Shown: positions 24,796 to 33,193, counted from the stretch's first letter. The stretch is 36,799 nt of DNA from Rhodospirillales bacterium (GCA_016185145.1 JACPOB010000004.1:1-36799), one strand, 5' to 3'. The notes: generated by a model from the letters alone, not told the origin. A program made the numbers and translations.

Positions 24796-25676
24796 TGCCG
24801 GCCTGGGCTGCCGAGCAGGCCTTGCGGCCGGAAGAGCATGAAGACGACGAGCAGGATCCCCACGAGCGCGAGCCGCACGCTGGCCATTTCGACCTCGGCC
24901 ACGCCCGGCACGAGATCACGCACGAAGCGGGTGCCTTCGAGGATGACGACAAGCACGGCCGCGCCCACCAGCGAACCGCGCAGGCTGCCCACGCCGCCGA
25001 GGATCATGGCCATCCAGACATAGAAGGTGACGATCGGCAGGAACTGGTCGGGTACGATGAACGTGATGTAGTGCGCGTAGAGCGCGCCGGCCAACCCCGC
25101 GATCCCCGCGCCGACCAGAAGCGCGCGCACCTTCGCGCCGGCGGGCGACTTGCCGAGCGAGACCACAGTGACCTCGTTGTCGCGGATGGCCTGGATCAGC
25201 CGGCCGAAAGGGCTGCCGACAACCCGCTTCACGATGAGTACCACGGCCGCATTGCAGGCGAGCACCAGGCCAAGATAGGCCAGATCGGCCCAGCCGGCAG
25301 GCAAGGCGCCGAATGGGCGTGGAATGCCGGGCAGGCCCAGGCTTCCCTTGGTGAGCCATTCCTCGTTCAGCAGCACGAGCCGCACGACTTCGGAGAAACC
25401 CAGGGTGACGATTGCCAGGTAGTCCTCGCGCAGGCGGACGGCGAGCGCGCCGATCGGCAGCGCGGCCACTGCGGCCGCCGCGATGGCGGTCACGAAGCCG
25501 AGCGCCACCGGATAGCCGGCGAGCGTCACCAGCGCGGAGCCGTAGGCGCCGATCGCGAAGAAGGCGACGATGCCGAAGTTCACGAGTCCGGTGAAGCCGT
25601 ACTGGAGGTCGAGGCTGATCGTAAGCAGCGCGTAGATGCCCGCGATGATCAGCAGCGCGACGACGTATGGCAGCAT
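24792..25676 (-). CDS. Liv-type ABC transporter permease, LivM-like
   Basis: A 294-residue permease with eight or more hydrophobic segments. The N-terminal LQYGFTGLVNFGIVAFFAIG is the LivM hallmark. Further family blocks are LREDYLAIVTLGFSEVVRLV, SPFGRLIQAIRDNEV and MAMILGGVGSLRGSLVGA, with the LFRPQGLLG ending. Its start codon shares a base with the LivH-like stop (TGATG at 25674-25678). The frame is open upstream to 26123, inside the LivH-like gene, and that extension was rejected. Confidence 0.9.
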   Translation of the reverse strand: MLPYVVALLIIAGIYALLTISLDLQYGFTGLVNFGIVAFFAIGAYGSALVTLAGYPVALGFVTAIAAAAVAALPIGALAVRLREDYLAIVTLGFSEVVRLVLLNEEWLTKGSLGLPGIPRPFGALPAGWADLAYLGLVLACNAAVVLIVKRVVGSPFGRLIQAIRDNEVTVVSLGKSPAGAKVRALLVGAGIAGLAGALYAHYITFIVPDQFLPIVTFYVWMAMILGGVGSLRGSLVGAAVLVVILEGTRFVRDLVPGVAEVEMASVRLALVGILLVVFMLFRPQGLLGSPGRQ

Positions 25677-26581
25677 CAGCGCACCGTCTCCGCACGCCCG
25701 AAGAGCCCTTGCGGCCGCAGCAGAAGGACCAGGGCGAGAGCCACGAACGAGAGCGCGATCTTGTACGAGAAGCCCAGCCACGGCGTGGAGAGTTCCTGCA
25801 GCACCCCGACCAGGATGCCCGCCAGCACCGCGCCCGCGGGGCTGCCGACACCGCCGAGCACGGCCGCGGCGAAGGCTGGCAGCAGCATGCCCCAGCCCAT
25901 CTCGGGGCTCACGGTCGTGCGCATGCCGAGAACGAGCCCTGCCAGGCCGCTGACCGCGCCCACCATCGTCCACAAGCAGAGCATCACGCGGCCGGAACGG
26001 ATGCCGGAGGCCTGCGCCAGCACCGCATTGTCGGCGATGGCCCGCATCTGCCGGCCGATGGGCGTGAAGTGCAAAACGGCGAGGACGAGCACCGCACAGC
26101 CGAGGGCGATGCCCGCGAGCCACAGATCGCTCGTTCGCAGGCGCAAGCCGAACACCGTCACCGCCGTCATCGCCTGCATCGGAAAGATCTGCGGATCGTG
26201 CCCGAAGCCGAGCGAAAGCATGCTGCGCAGGAAGAATCCGACGCCGATGGAGGCGAGCATTGCGGCGACCATGGCCCGTCCGAGCAGCCGCCGGAACACC
26301 GCCAGGTAGCAGAGCACCGAAACCGCCATGCAGGCACCTATTGCGGCCACGCCCTGGAGCCAGATCGACCCGCCCGCCTGCTGGGCGCCGAAGCCGGTGT
26401 AAGCCCCAACAGTCAGAAAGTCGCCCGTCGCCGCATTGGGGAAGCGACCGACCGCGAAAACGAGATTGAGCGCCATCGCCGCGAGCCCGATCAGCAAGCC
26501 CTCGACGATGCCGTTGATGGCGAGATTGAGATAGAACACGCCGGGCTCAGGCGAATGGCGCGCGCCGGCGGGCACGGCCAT
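25676..26581 (-). CDS. Liv-type ABC transporter permease, LivH-like
   Basis: A 301-residue permease. LNLAINGIVEGLLIGLAAMA and LNLVFAVGRFPNAATGDFLT near the N-terminus, GRQMRAIADNAVLAQASGI in the cytoplasmic loop and AAAVLGGVGSPAGAVLAGI are LivH signatures. It ends LLLRPQGLFGRAETVR. It follows the binding-protein gene after 5 bases and overlaps the LivM-like gene by one base, so all five importer genes are translated as a unit. Confidence 0.9.
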   Translation of the reverse strand: MAVPAGARHSPEPGVFYLNLAINGIVEGLLIGLAAMALNLVFAVGRFPNAATGDFLTVGAYTGFGAQQAGGSIWLQGVAAIGACMAVSVLCYLAVFRRLLGRAMVAAMLASIGVGFFLRSMLSLGFGHDPQIFPMQAMTAVTVFGLRLRTSDLWLAGIALGCAVLVLAVLHFTPIGRQMRAIADNAVLAQASGIRSGRVMLCLWTMVGAVSGLAGLVLGMRTTVSPEMGWGMLLPAFAAAVLGGVGSPAGAVLAGILVGVLQELSTPWLGFSYKIALSFVALALVLLLRPQGLFGRAETVR

Positions 26582-26586
26582 GGAGG

Positions 26587-27807
26587 TCAGTAGTCGTCGA
26601 AGACATTGCCGATCACCTCGACCTTGCCGTTGCGGATCTGCGACAGCTTGAATAACGGCCGCACGTTGCCGAGGTCGTCGAAGTCGATCGGACCCGAGGC
26701 ACCCTCGTAGTTGATCTTGTCGCCGTCGCGCAGTGCCTTGAGCCCGGTCGCGAAATCATAAACCTTGAGGCCGGGCGGATTAGCCACTGTGCGCATGCCT
26801 CCCGCCAGCGGCGACTTGTTCGCCGCTGCCTCGGCCGCAAGGGCGACCACCACCATCATGTCGTAGGCGCAGCAGGCGTAGTAGTTTTCCGTGGGGTCGA
26901 GACCGGTCGCCTTCTTGAACTTGGCGACGAAGGCCTTGAAGGCCTCGCTGTCCAGGGCGGCGACATAGTCATGGATGAAGACGTTCTCGGTGGCGGCAGA
27001 GCCGAGCGCATCGATCAGCTTCTGATTGACCGCCCAAGCGGGGGCATAGAACTTCACGTCGGAGCCGGCCTGGCGCGCCTCGCGCAGGATGATGGTGAAG
27101 TCGGGCAGATAGCCGCCGAGCACGATGGCATCGGGATTCGCGGCGAGCACCTGCTGGACTTCCGAGCGATAGCTCGGCCGGTTGGGCTCGTACACCACCT
27201 CGGACACCAGCTTGCGGCCGAGCTTTTCCCATCCGGCCTTGGCGCCGCTGGTGATTTCGCGACCCGAGGGATTGTTGAAGGCCATCGTGGCCAACCGCAT
27301 CTGACCACGCTTGGCGATCATCGGCGCCAGGACCTGCCCCACGCGCACGCTCAGCGCCGAGTAGCGGAACATCAGGCCCTTGCTGCTCGTGACGTTGGAG
27401 GCCCCTGCGTTGGTCGCGTGCAACACGCCGGCTGCGTCGGTGATCGGCATGACGGCCGCCGCAACGCCGGACGACCAGGTGCCCAGGATGGCCCGCACCT
27501 TGTTCACCTCGATGAGCTTCTTGGCGGCCAGCACGCCCGCTTCGGGGGCGGTCTGGTCGTCTTCTGCGAAGACCTCGAGCTTGCGGCCCGCCACGCCGCC
27601 TGCGGCGTTGATCTCCTCGGCCGCCAACAGGATGGCCTTCTGCATGCCGCTGCCGTATGGACTGCCCGCGCCAGTCACCGGATTGAGGGCGCCGATCCGC
27701 AGGGTCTCGGCGGCCTGCGCAAAGGCGCGCGTGAACGCGGTAGGCAGCGCCATGGACAGCCCGAGAGCCGAGGCATGCTGGACGAGCTGGCGTCGAGAGC
27801 GATTCAT
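26587..27807 (-). CDS. Liv-type ABC transporter substrate-binding protein
   Basis: A 406-residue type I periplasmic binding protein of the LivK/peripla_BP_6 family. The signal peptide (about 1-31) starts NRSRRQLVQHASAL, a good twin-arginine motif, and ends AFAQA. Family features include LRIGALNPVTGAGSPYGSGM, AAEEINAAGGVAGRKLEV and AEDDQTAPEAG at the N-terminal lobe. It determines the importer's ligand; Liv-type proteins encoded beside ring-hydroxylating oxygenases commonly bind aromatic acids. The gene follows the Rieske oxygenase by 81 bases. Confidence 0.9.
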   Translation of the reverse strand: MNRSRRQLVQHASALGLSMALPTAFTRAFAQAAETLRIGALNPVTGAGSPYGSGMQKAILLAAEEINAAGGVAGRKLEVFAEDDQTAPEAGVLAAKKLIEVNKVRAILGTWSSGVAAAVMPITDAAGVLHATNAGASNVTSSKGLMFRYSALSVRVGQVLAPMIAKRGQMRLATMAFNNPSGREITSGAKAGWEKLGRKLVSEVVYEPNRPSYRSEVQQVLAANPDAIVLGGYLPDFTIILREARQAGSDVKFYAPAWAVNQKLIDALGSAATENVFIHDYVAALDSEAFKAFVAKFKKATGLDPTENYYACCAYDMMVVVALAAEAAANKSPLAGGMRTVANPPGLKVYDFATGLKALRDGDKINYEGASGPIDFDDLGNVRPLFKLSQIRNGKVEVIGNVFDDY

Positions 27808-27888
27808 GGCAACTCCGGAGAACGTGAGGGCGGCGACGCGGTGGATGCGGGAGACGCGGGTCGAAGAGGCAGGGCCGTAGGGCTGGGG

Positions 27889-29085
27889 TCAGCCGCCTTC
27901 CGAGGCTTCGAGCCTGGGCGCTGCCGGATCGCCGTCGCGCGGCACCATGCGATCGAGATAGAAGTTCAGGACGTTGTAGACGCCGTGCTCGAGCTTCGAC
28001 ATGCGCCCGGGACGGAACAATCTCGATTTGGCGGCGCGCTGGAGGGAGGTGATCGCCTCCTGGTCTTCGTCGATGATCTTGCGCAGGTACTCGCCGTATT
28101 GCGCGGCCTTGCGCTCGAACTGCGGATCGCTGCGGAACGCCTTCGGGAAGAGCAGATAGCTGATCATGCGCGTGCGATCGGGCGCCTCCGGCCAGATGGT
28201 GTGCACCACGGCGCCGTCGCAGCGCGCGAACATCTGCACGTTGGGCGGCTGGAAGCCACTGCAGGCGAAGGTCTCGGGCTTGTCGGCCAGCCAGGGCATG
28301 TGGCCAAACAAGCTCTTGCCGCCGTCGACGGAAGGCGCCGACTTGTAATAGCCGAACAGCGAGGCCTGCCCCGGCTCGTCGGTGAAGTAGTCCAGCGTGT
28401 CGCGGTACTTGCCGAAAGTTCCGGCGTGGATCGTGGTCACGTGATAGATGTCGAACAGGTTCTCGACCACGAATTTCCAGTTGCACCGCAGGTCGAACTC
28501 GACGCGTTCCCCGATGGTGCAGTCCTCGAACCTGAGGAAATCGAACTCCTGTGCGTAGCGCGCGATGAACTGCTCGAGCGGCGGCGTGCCGGGATCGAGC
28601 GTGATGAAGATGAAGCCGCCCCAGGTGCCCAGTCGTACGCGCGGAAGCGCGCATCGACGCGGCTCGAATCCGGCGGCCTCGCGCATGTGCGGCGCACCCA
28701 TCAGCCGGCCGTCGAGATCGTAGAGCCAGTTGTGGTACGGACACTTGAACTCGTCCACATGACCAAAGCCCTTGGGCGAGATCTCCGCCCCGCGGTGCAG
28801 GCAGAAGTTGGAGAACGCATTGATCTGGCCCGCCTCGTTGCGCACGACCACGATCGGCTCGTCGAAGACGTCGAGCGTGAAATGGTCACCGGCGTTGGGG
28901 ATCTGCTCCTCGCGGCCGACCATCAGCCAGTCCTTGCGGAAAATGCGCTCCTTCTCGAGTTCGAGCACGTCCGGATCGCTGTAGAGCAGGTAGGGGACGT
29001 GGCTCGCGTCGGACAGAGGCCGGCGCACGGCCTGTGCGCCGGCCTCGATCCTGCGCACGATCTCGATCGTCTTCTGAGGCGTCAT
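27889..29085 (-). CDS. Rieske non-heme iron ring-hydroxylating oxygenase, alpha subunit
   Basis: A 398-residue oxygenase. The Rieske [2Fe-2S] ligands are Cys95/His97 in NFCLHRGAEI and Cys115/His118 in KCPYHNW. The mononuclear iron site is in ENLFDIYHVTTIH (bridging Asp212, ligands His215 and His220), and a later acidic segment (IIDEDQEAIT) probably supplies the third ligand. No beta-subunit gene is present, so it is probably an alpha-only trimer. With the adjacent Rieske ferredoxin and divergent reductase it makes a three-component system that hydroxylates or demethylates an aromatic substrate. The ATG at 29085 with AAGGA upstream was preferred over an in-frame start at 29112 that lies inside the ferredoxin gene. 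Confidence 0.92.
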   Translation of the reverse strand: MTPQKTIEIVRRIEAGAQAVRRPLSDASHVPYLLYSDPDVLELEKERIFRKDWLMVGREEQIPNAGDHFTLDVFDEPIVVVRNEAGQINAFSNFCLHRGAEISPKGFGHVDEFKCPYHNWLYDLDGRLMGAPHMREAAGFEPRRCALPRVRLGTWGGFIFITLDPGTPPLEQFIARYAQEFDFLRFEDCTIGERVEFDLRCNWKFVVENLFDIYHVTTIHAGTFGKYRDTLDYFTDEPGQASLFGYYKSAPSVDGGKSLFGHMPWLADKPETFACSGFQPPNVQMFARCDGAVVHTIWPEAPDRTRMISYLLFPKAFRSDPQFERKAAQYGEYLRKIIDEDQEAITSLQRAAKSRLFRPGRMSKLEHGVYNVLNFYLDRMVPRDGDPAAPRLEASEGG

Positions 29086-29096
29086 GGTTTCAGTCC

Positions 29097-29471
29097 TTAT
29101 GGTCGAGGGCAATGAACGGGTTCCTGCTCCGGCGTGTCCGAGGGCAACGGCTCGGTCATGTCGATCAGCACGGTGTCGCCCTCGATGCGCAGCGCGTAGG
29201 TCCGCAGCGGCTTCGTGACCGGCCTGCCCTGCGGCGCCCCTGTGGGGATGTGGAAGCGTCCCTGGTGCATGGGGCAGTCGACAAATGCGCCCTCCACGTA
29301 GCCGTCTGTCATCAGAGCGAGCTGATGCGTGCAGATGTTGCTGGTCGCGTAGCGGCAGCCATCGACCATGAAAAGCGCCACCGGCCGGCCCTCCACTTCC
29401 AGGGCGTTGCCGTGCGGAGCGATCGGATCATCGACCTTGCACAGCGGGATCCAGCGCGATTCAGGCTTCAT
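29097..29471 (-). CDS. Rieske [2Fe-2S] ferredoxin
   Basis: A 124-residue soluble Rieske ferredoxin. The cluster ligands are Cys47/His49 in NICTHQLALM and Cys66/His69 in VDCPMHQGRF, followed by GAPQGRPVTKPLRTYALR, as in ferredoxins of oxygenase systems. It passes electrons from the flavoprotein reductase to the oxygenase encoded 11 bases downstream. It is the first gene of the minus-strand operon. The ATG at 29471 gives a normal N-terminus; a TTG at 29516 would overlap the operator. Confidence 0.9.
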   Translation of the reverse strand: MKPESRWIPLCKVDDPIAPHGNALEVEGRPVALFMVDGCRYATSNICTHQLALMTDGYVEGAFVDCPMHQGRFHIPTGAPQGRPVTKPLRTYALRIEGDTVLIDMTEPLPSDTPEQEPVHCPRP

Positions 29472-29501
29472 TCGTGGGGTGTGTAAGGAGCATGAGACAA
29501 C

Positions 29502-29517
29502 GATATGTATGCACAAT
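29502..29517 (-). promoter_or_regulatory. Operator-like element 1 upstream of the ferredoxin-oxygenase operon
   Basis: Read on the minus strand this is ATTGTGCATACATATC. It matches element 2 (29564-29579) at 13 of 16 positions, in opposite orientation. It lies 31 bases upstream of the ferredoxin start, where the promoter should be. A GntR/FCD regulator gene in the cluster is the obvious candidate to bind it. Confidence 0.5.
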
Positions 29518-29563
29518 AGGAGATAAGACTCAAAAGTGAAAGTTATTTTGCGTCTTTTTTACT

Positions 29564-29579
29564 ATAATGCATACATATA
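29564..29579 (+). promoter_or_regulatory. Operator-like element 2 upstream of the ferredoxin reductase
   Basis: ATAATGCATACATATA, the inverted partner of element 1. A perfect -10 hexamer TATAAT (29563-29568) overlaps its left end, so binding here would block the reductase promoter. The spacing between the two elements is 46 bases of AT-rich DNA. Confidence 0.55.
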
Positions 29580-29652
29580 CTTGCTATGAGCTGTAAAATG
29601 GCTCGCCTTTCATCGCTATGGGTCGCCAATCGGGAAAAGGAGCTTCAGCCCC

Positions 29653-30882
29653 ATGACTGTTGTGATCGCCGGAGCGGGCCTGGCGGGCGCCAGCGTTGCG
29701 CTCGCGCTGCGCGAGGCGCGTTATCCGGGGGAGATCGTGCTGGTCGGCGAAGAGGCGCATCCGCCCTATGAGCGGCCGCCCTTGTCGAAGGACGTGCTGA
29801 GCGGACGCAAGCTGCCGGCGGAGGCGATGTTGCAGGCACGTCCGGATTTCGACGCGCAGCGCATAAAGCTTCGCCTCGGCACGCGTGTCGTGCGCGTCGC
29901 GCGCGAAGCAAAGGCCATCGTCCTCGATTCGGGCGAGCGCATCGCCTACGACGCCCTGGTCCTCGCCACGGGCTTGCGCCCCAGGCCGGCAATCGCCTCC
30001 GCGCTCGGCGACCGGCTATATCAGCTGCGCACCATCGATGACGCGCTGCGGTTGCAGGTCGAGTTGCGCCGCGGCCGCCGCGCGCTGGTGGTCGGTGGCG
30101 GCCTCCTCGGCCTCGAGCTGGCGGCCACGGCCCGGCAGATGGGGTGCGAGGTCACGGTGGTCGAGCGGCATCCTTCGCTACTCTTCCAGTCGGTCGCGCC
30201 GGTCGTCGGCGAGATGGTGACGGTGCTGCATCGGCGGCATGGCGTGCACATTCACACCGGCATCACGCCCGTCGCCTTCGACGTGCATGATCACGCGGTG
30301 GTCGCGACGCTGTCGGACGGTGGGCGCCTCGAGGTGGACTTCGTCATCTCTGCAACCGGCTCGATCGTCAACACCGAGCTGGCCGAAGCCTGCGGGCTGG
30401 AGGTTGACGACGGCATCATCGTCGATGGATTCGGTCGCACGTCCGATCCGTCGATCTATGCGGCGGGCGATGTGGCGCGGCACTTCAATCCGCTGCTCGG
30501 GCGGACCATCAGGGTCGAGTCGTGGCACAATGCCCTGAAGCAGTCGGCCGCGGTAGCGAAGGTGATCGCCGGTGCACAGGTGCCTTACGCGGAAGTGCCT
30601 TGGTTCTGGTCGGACCAGTTCGACATGAATCTGCAGATCACCGGCTATTCGTCGGAATGGGACCGCGTGATCGTGCGCGGGGACGTGGCGAGCGAACGCT
30701 TCACGGTATTCTACCTGCAGGGCGAGCGCCTGCAGGCGGCCAACATGGTCAACAATGGGCGCGACGTACGGCTCGCGACCGAGTGGATCGCCAAGCGCAC
30801 GCCGCTTGATGTCGAGAAGCTGGGCCAAGCCGCGGTGCCGCTGGCCCAGTCGGCGATCAACGCGTCAGTTCCTGCCGGATAG
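29653..30882 (+). CDS. Ferredoxin reductase (FAD/NAD(P)-dependent) for the Rieske system
   Basis: A 409-residue flavoprotein of the BphA4/rubredoxin-reductase type. The FAD-binding motif is VVIAGAGLAGASVALAL at the N-terminus, then PYERPPLSKDVLSG. The NAD-binding motif is ALVVGGGLLGLELA (about 147-160) and the second FAD contact is SIYAAGDVARHFN. The C-terminal PWFWSDQFDMNLQITGYS region is the family's conserved end. It would reduce the Rieske ferredoxin with NAD(P)H. It is transcribed divergently from the ferredoxin-oxygenase operon across the operator region. AAAAGGAG (29636-29643) is a strong ribosome binding site. Its 3' end overlaps the convergent GntR gene by 26 bases. Confidence 0.92.
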   Translation: MTVVIAGAGLAGASVALALREARYPGEIVLVGEEAHPPYERPPLSKDVLSGRKLPAEAMLQARPDFDAQRIKLRLGTRVVRVAREAKAIVLDSGERIAYDALVLATGLRPRPAIASALGDRLYQLRTIDDALRLQVELRRGRRALVVGGGLLGLELAATARQMGCEVTVVERHPSLLFQSVAPVVGEMVTVLHRRHGVHIHTGITPVAFDVHDHAVVATLSDGGRLEVDFVISATGSIVNTELAEACGLEVDDGIIVDGFGRTSDPSIYAAGDVARHFNPLLGRTIRVESWHNALKQSAAVAKVIAGAQVPYAEVPWFWSDQFDMNLQITGYSSEWDRVIVRGDVASERFTVFYLQGERLQAANMVNNGRDVRLATEWIAKRTPLDVEKLGQAAVPLAQSAINASVPAG

Positions 30883-31582
30883 GTTGGCTGACCGCGGCAT
30901 CGAAGCCGACCGTCTGCTGGCGGAAGCGGGCCTGGACCAGATCCCGTGACAGATAGATGTGTTCGCGCATGCGGGCCTCGACGCGGCCTGCCTGGCGCTT
31001 GACGGCGGCCTCGAAGATCTCCTGGTGGTCGCGGTGCAACTGCTGCATGACGGCGAAGTTCCGCTGGTCGTCCTGGAACCAATGCAGATCGCGTGGCCCG
31101 GCCAGTGGCACCCGGTCACATTGTTCGACGAACGTCTGCAGCAGCGCATTGCTGCAGCGCGTGACGAACAACGCATGAAAGGCGCAGTTCATCTCGCTCC
31201 AGACGCCGAATTCGGCCGTGGTGAATCGGCCGCCCTCGACCAGTTGGTCGCCGATATCGAGCAAGTCCCGAAGGCGTCGGATGTCGTCGGGCTCGAGTCC
31301 GGACTCGGCCACCTGCCGGCAGGCCATCCCTTCGAGTGTCGCGCGCATCTCGTAGGCGTCGACGATCTCCTTGGCGGTGAAGGTGCGCACCTTGAAGCCG
31401 CGCCGGGGGCCGGGCTCGAGCAGCCCTTCCTTGGCCAGCATGCCGAGGGCCTCACGCACGGGCGTGCGTGACACGCCCATGCGCTCGGCCAGCGGGATCT
31501 CCTGCAGATGAAAGCCTGCGGGGAAGCTGCCGCGCGTGATCATGTCACGCAAGGTCTGCATGACCGCTTCAGATCGCGACAT
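30857..31582 (-). CDS. GntR-family transcriptional regulator, FCD subgroup
   Basis: A 241-residue regulator. The winged helix is at about 1-68 (PLAERMGVSRTPVREALGML is the diagnostic recognition segment, then LLEPGPRRGFKVR). The FCD ligand domain follows (YEMRATLEGMACRQVAE, then NCAFHALFVTRC and QLHRDHQEIFEAAVKRQA), with His residues that usually bind a metal and carboxylate effector. It is convergent with the ferredoxin reductase and overlaps its end. It probably represses the catabolic operon through the paired elements at 29502-29579 and responds to the pathway substrate or an intermediate. Confidence 0.9.
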   Translation of the reverse strand: MSRSEAVMQTLRDMITRGSFPAGFHLQEIPLAERMGVSRTPVREALGMLAKEGLLEPGPRRGFKVRTFTAKEIVDAYEMRATLEGMACRQVAESGLEPDDIRRLRDLLDIGDQLVEGGRFTTAEFGVWSEMNCAFHALFVTRCSNALLQTFVEQCDRVPLAGPRDLHWFQDDQRNFAVMQQLHRDHQEIFEAAVKRQAGRVEARMREHIYLSRDLVQARFRQQTVGFDAAVSQPIRQELTR

Positions 31583-31822
31583 GGCATTCAGCAGCGATAA
31601 CAGAAGACCAAATTTCGACCAGAGATCGACGCTCTTCCAATGGCAGTTCGACTACGAAGCATATTGCCCGTTCGGGGCAAAGCCAAGCATGAAGGCGACA
31701 TGCGAAGTCAATCCTTTGCTGCGACTGGCAAATACTGCCGAAGCAGTCCGATCATCGTGCGCCTACGACATGGTAGCAGCATGCTTACCGTGGCCATTGC
31801 ACCGAAGTTCAAACTCATGGCC

Positions 31823-31987
31823 TCGGTCGGTCGCCCTTACCCGACGGTCTCCATGGCTGACGCGGCAAGTGCGCGCCGCATCCAAGAGCTGCTGATGAAG
31901 GGCGCCGATCCTGCGAAGAAAGAGAGGCAAGACGAACGTCCAGACAATACGTTCCGCATCCTTGCCGACGAATGCATCGACTGGATC
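31823..31987 (+). pseudogene. Tyrosine recombinase (P4-type integrase) N-terminal fragment
   Basis: The frame reads SVGRPYPTVSMADAASARRI, then QELLMKGADPAKKERQDE and NTFRILADECIDWI. This matches the DUF4102/arm-binding region of P4-like integrases (GxYPxVSLADAR...LLAxGxDPxxxR, then TF.AxA.EW). The fragment is in DNA of visibly lower GC than the flanking operons. Upstream (31583-31822) and downstream (31988-32195) nothing else could be identified, apart from an unplaced tail IRDICKLRAFTNSAPHIRKE near 32035-32130. No catalytic domain is present. Confidence 0.5.
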
Positions 31988-32195
31988 GACATCGATCCGT
32001 GCATCGGTGGAAAGCAGGGCTTTCTTGCAGCGCCATCCGTGACATCTGCAAGTTGCGCGCCTTTACGAACAGCGCGCCCCATATCAGGAAAGAAGAAATT
32101 GCGAACGCGTGGCAAAGTGATTGGTCTCTGTGATTTTTTGATTCATACGTGGAGCTGTGTCCAAGCTCTCGTCCCCGAAAGGTTCGTACAAAGCT

Positions 32196-33149
32196 ATGCA
32201 TAACGTAGACGCATTGACAGCAGACGCGTTGTATTTCGATTACAGCTCGGCTGCCAATCCGATCCGGCAAGGTCTTATCGGGTCCGTCCCCTATCATTCG
32301 TTTTCAGGCGCCTTCTTCGACGAAGGGCCGACGCGCATTCAGCCCTTGGACATCAGCACTGCGCTGAAGTGCGAAGGGCCGGCCACGAGCCCAGCTCTCT
32401 GTGCCAATTTCGTCCGGATCGTCAAAGGCAGCGTCATGACGACGGCCGAGGCGACCAGTCAGCTCTTCTTCGTCTACAAGGGCTCGGGGCGGACGGATGC
32501 CTGCGGCGAGAGTATCCATTGGTCGAAAGGCGACTATATGGTTCTTCCGGCGCACGGCCAGGCCATGCACTACACGGAAGAAGAAGCGGGCCTCTACTGG
32601 GTGCACGACGCGCCACTCCTTCGGTATCTCGGAGTTGCGCCCAGCACGGCGCGCTTCAAGCCGACTCTCTTCGAATATTCGAAAGCGGAAGCGAAGCTCG
32701 AATCCATCGCGAACGATCCGGTGACCGCGAAAGCCAATCGTGTGAGCGTGCTTTTGGCGAACCGGAACTTCCCGCAGACTCGGACCATCACGCACACGCT
32801 ATGGGCGATGTTCGGCCTGCTCCCCGCGGGAAAGATCCAGTATCCTCATCGTCACGAATCGGTTGCGCTCGATTTCGTGGTCGACTGCAAACCCGGCTGC
32901 TATACGATGATCGGCACCGAGCTTGATGAGTCGGGCATGATCAAGAACGGTATCCGTGAGGATTGGGCGCCTGGTGCAAGCTTTGTGACGCCGCCGGGAT
33001 ATTGGCATTCTCACCACAATGAATCCGGTGCGGACGCGCATGTCCTTCCCATTCAGGATGCCGGTCTTCATACCTATCTGCGGACGTTGGAAATCACCTT
33101 CAGCCATCCCGGGCACGACCACACGACGCATATCTCTCAGACGCCGTAA
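32196..33149 (+). CDS. Bicupin protein related to gentisate/salicylate 1,2-dioxygenases
   Basis: A 317-residue two-cupin protein. In the first cupin (about 70-127) the strand that carries HxH in gentisate dioxygenases reads EATSQLFFVYKGSG, without histidines. The second cupin has YPHRHESVALDFVV (His218, His220) and PPGYWHSHHNESG (His271, His273), so the metal site appears to be in the second domain. The overall layout and the LWAMFGLLPAG segment point to the gentisate-dioxygenase superfamily, but true ring-cleaving activity is uncertain. GAAAGG lies about 13 bases before the ATG; a GTG at 32157 is an alternative start. It is followed by a strong hairpin. Confidence 0.7.
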   Translation: MHNVDALTADALYFDYSSAANPIRQGLIGSVPYHSFSGAFFDEGPTRIQPLDISTALKCEGPATSPALCANFVRIVKGSVMTTAEATSQLFFVYKGSGRTDACGESIHWSKGDYMVLPAHGQAMHYTEEEAGLYWVHDAPLLRYLGVAPSTARFKPTLFEYSKAEAKLESIANDPVTAKANRVSVLLANRNFPQTRTITHTLWAMFGLLPAGKIQYPHRHESVALDFVVDCKPGCYTMIGTELDESGMIKNGIREDWAPGASFVTPPGYWHSHHNESGADAHVLPIQDAGLHTYLRTLEITFSHPGHDHTTHISQTP

Positions 33150-33162
33150 GATTGGTGATCCG

Positions 33163-33193
33163 TCATGCCTGGGGCGTCGAGCCCCAGGCATGA
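33163..33193 (+). terminator. Long perfect hairpin after the bicupin gene
   Basis: TCATGCCTGGGGC (33163-33175) pairs perfectly with GCCCCAGGCATGA (33181-33193) around a 5-base loop, followed by only TTT. It lies 13 bases after the bicupin stop and probably ends that transcript, separating it from the molybdoenzyme gene. Confidence 0.6.

Noticed and set aside
26971..29115. A 714-codon open frame on the plus strand across the oxygenase and binding-protein genes
   Set aside because: It is the antisense shadow of two well-supported minus-strand genes, has no domain motifs and arises from high third-position GC. Similar long shadows at 24783-26309, 26969-28744 and 33212-35095 were rejected for the same reason.
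29548..29568. TTGCGT and TATAAT as a -35/-10 promoter pair for the reductase
   Set aside because: The spacer is only 9 bases. The TATAAT may still be a -10, but this -35 partner is not acceptable.
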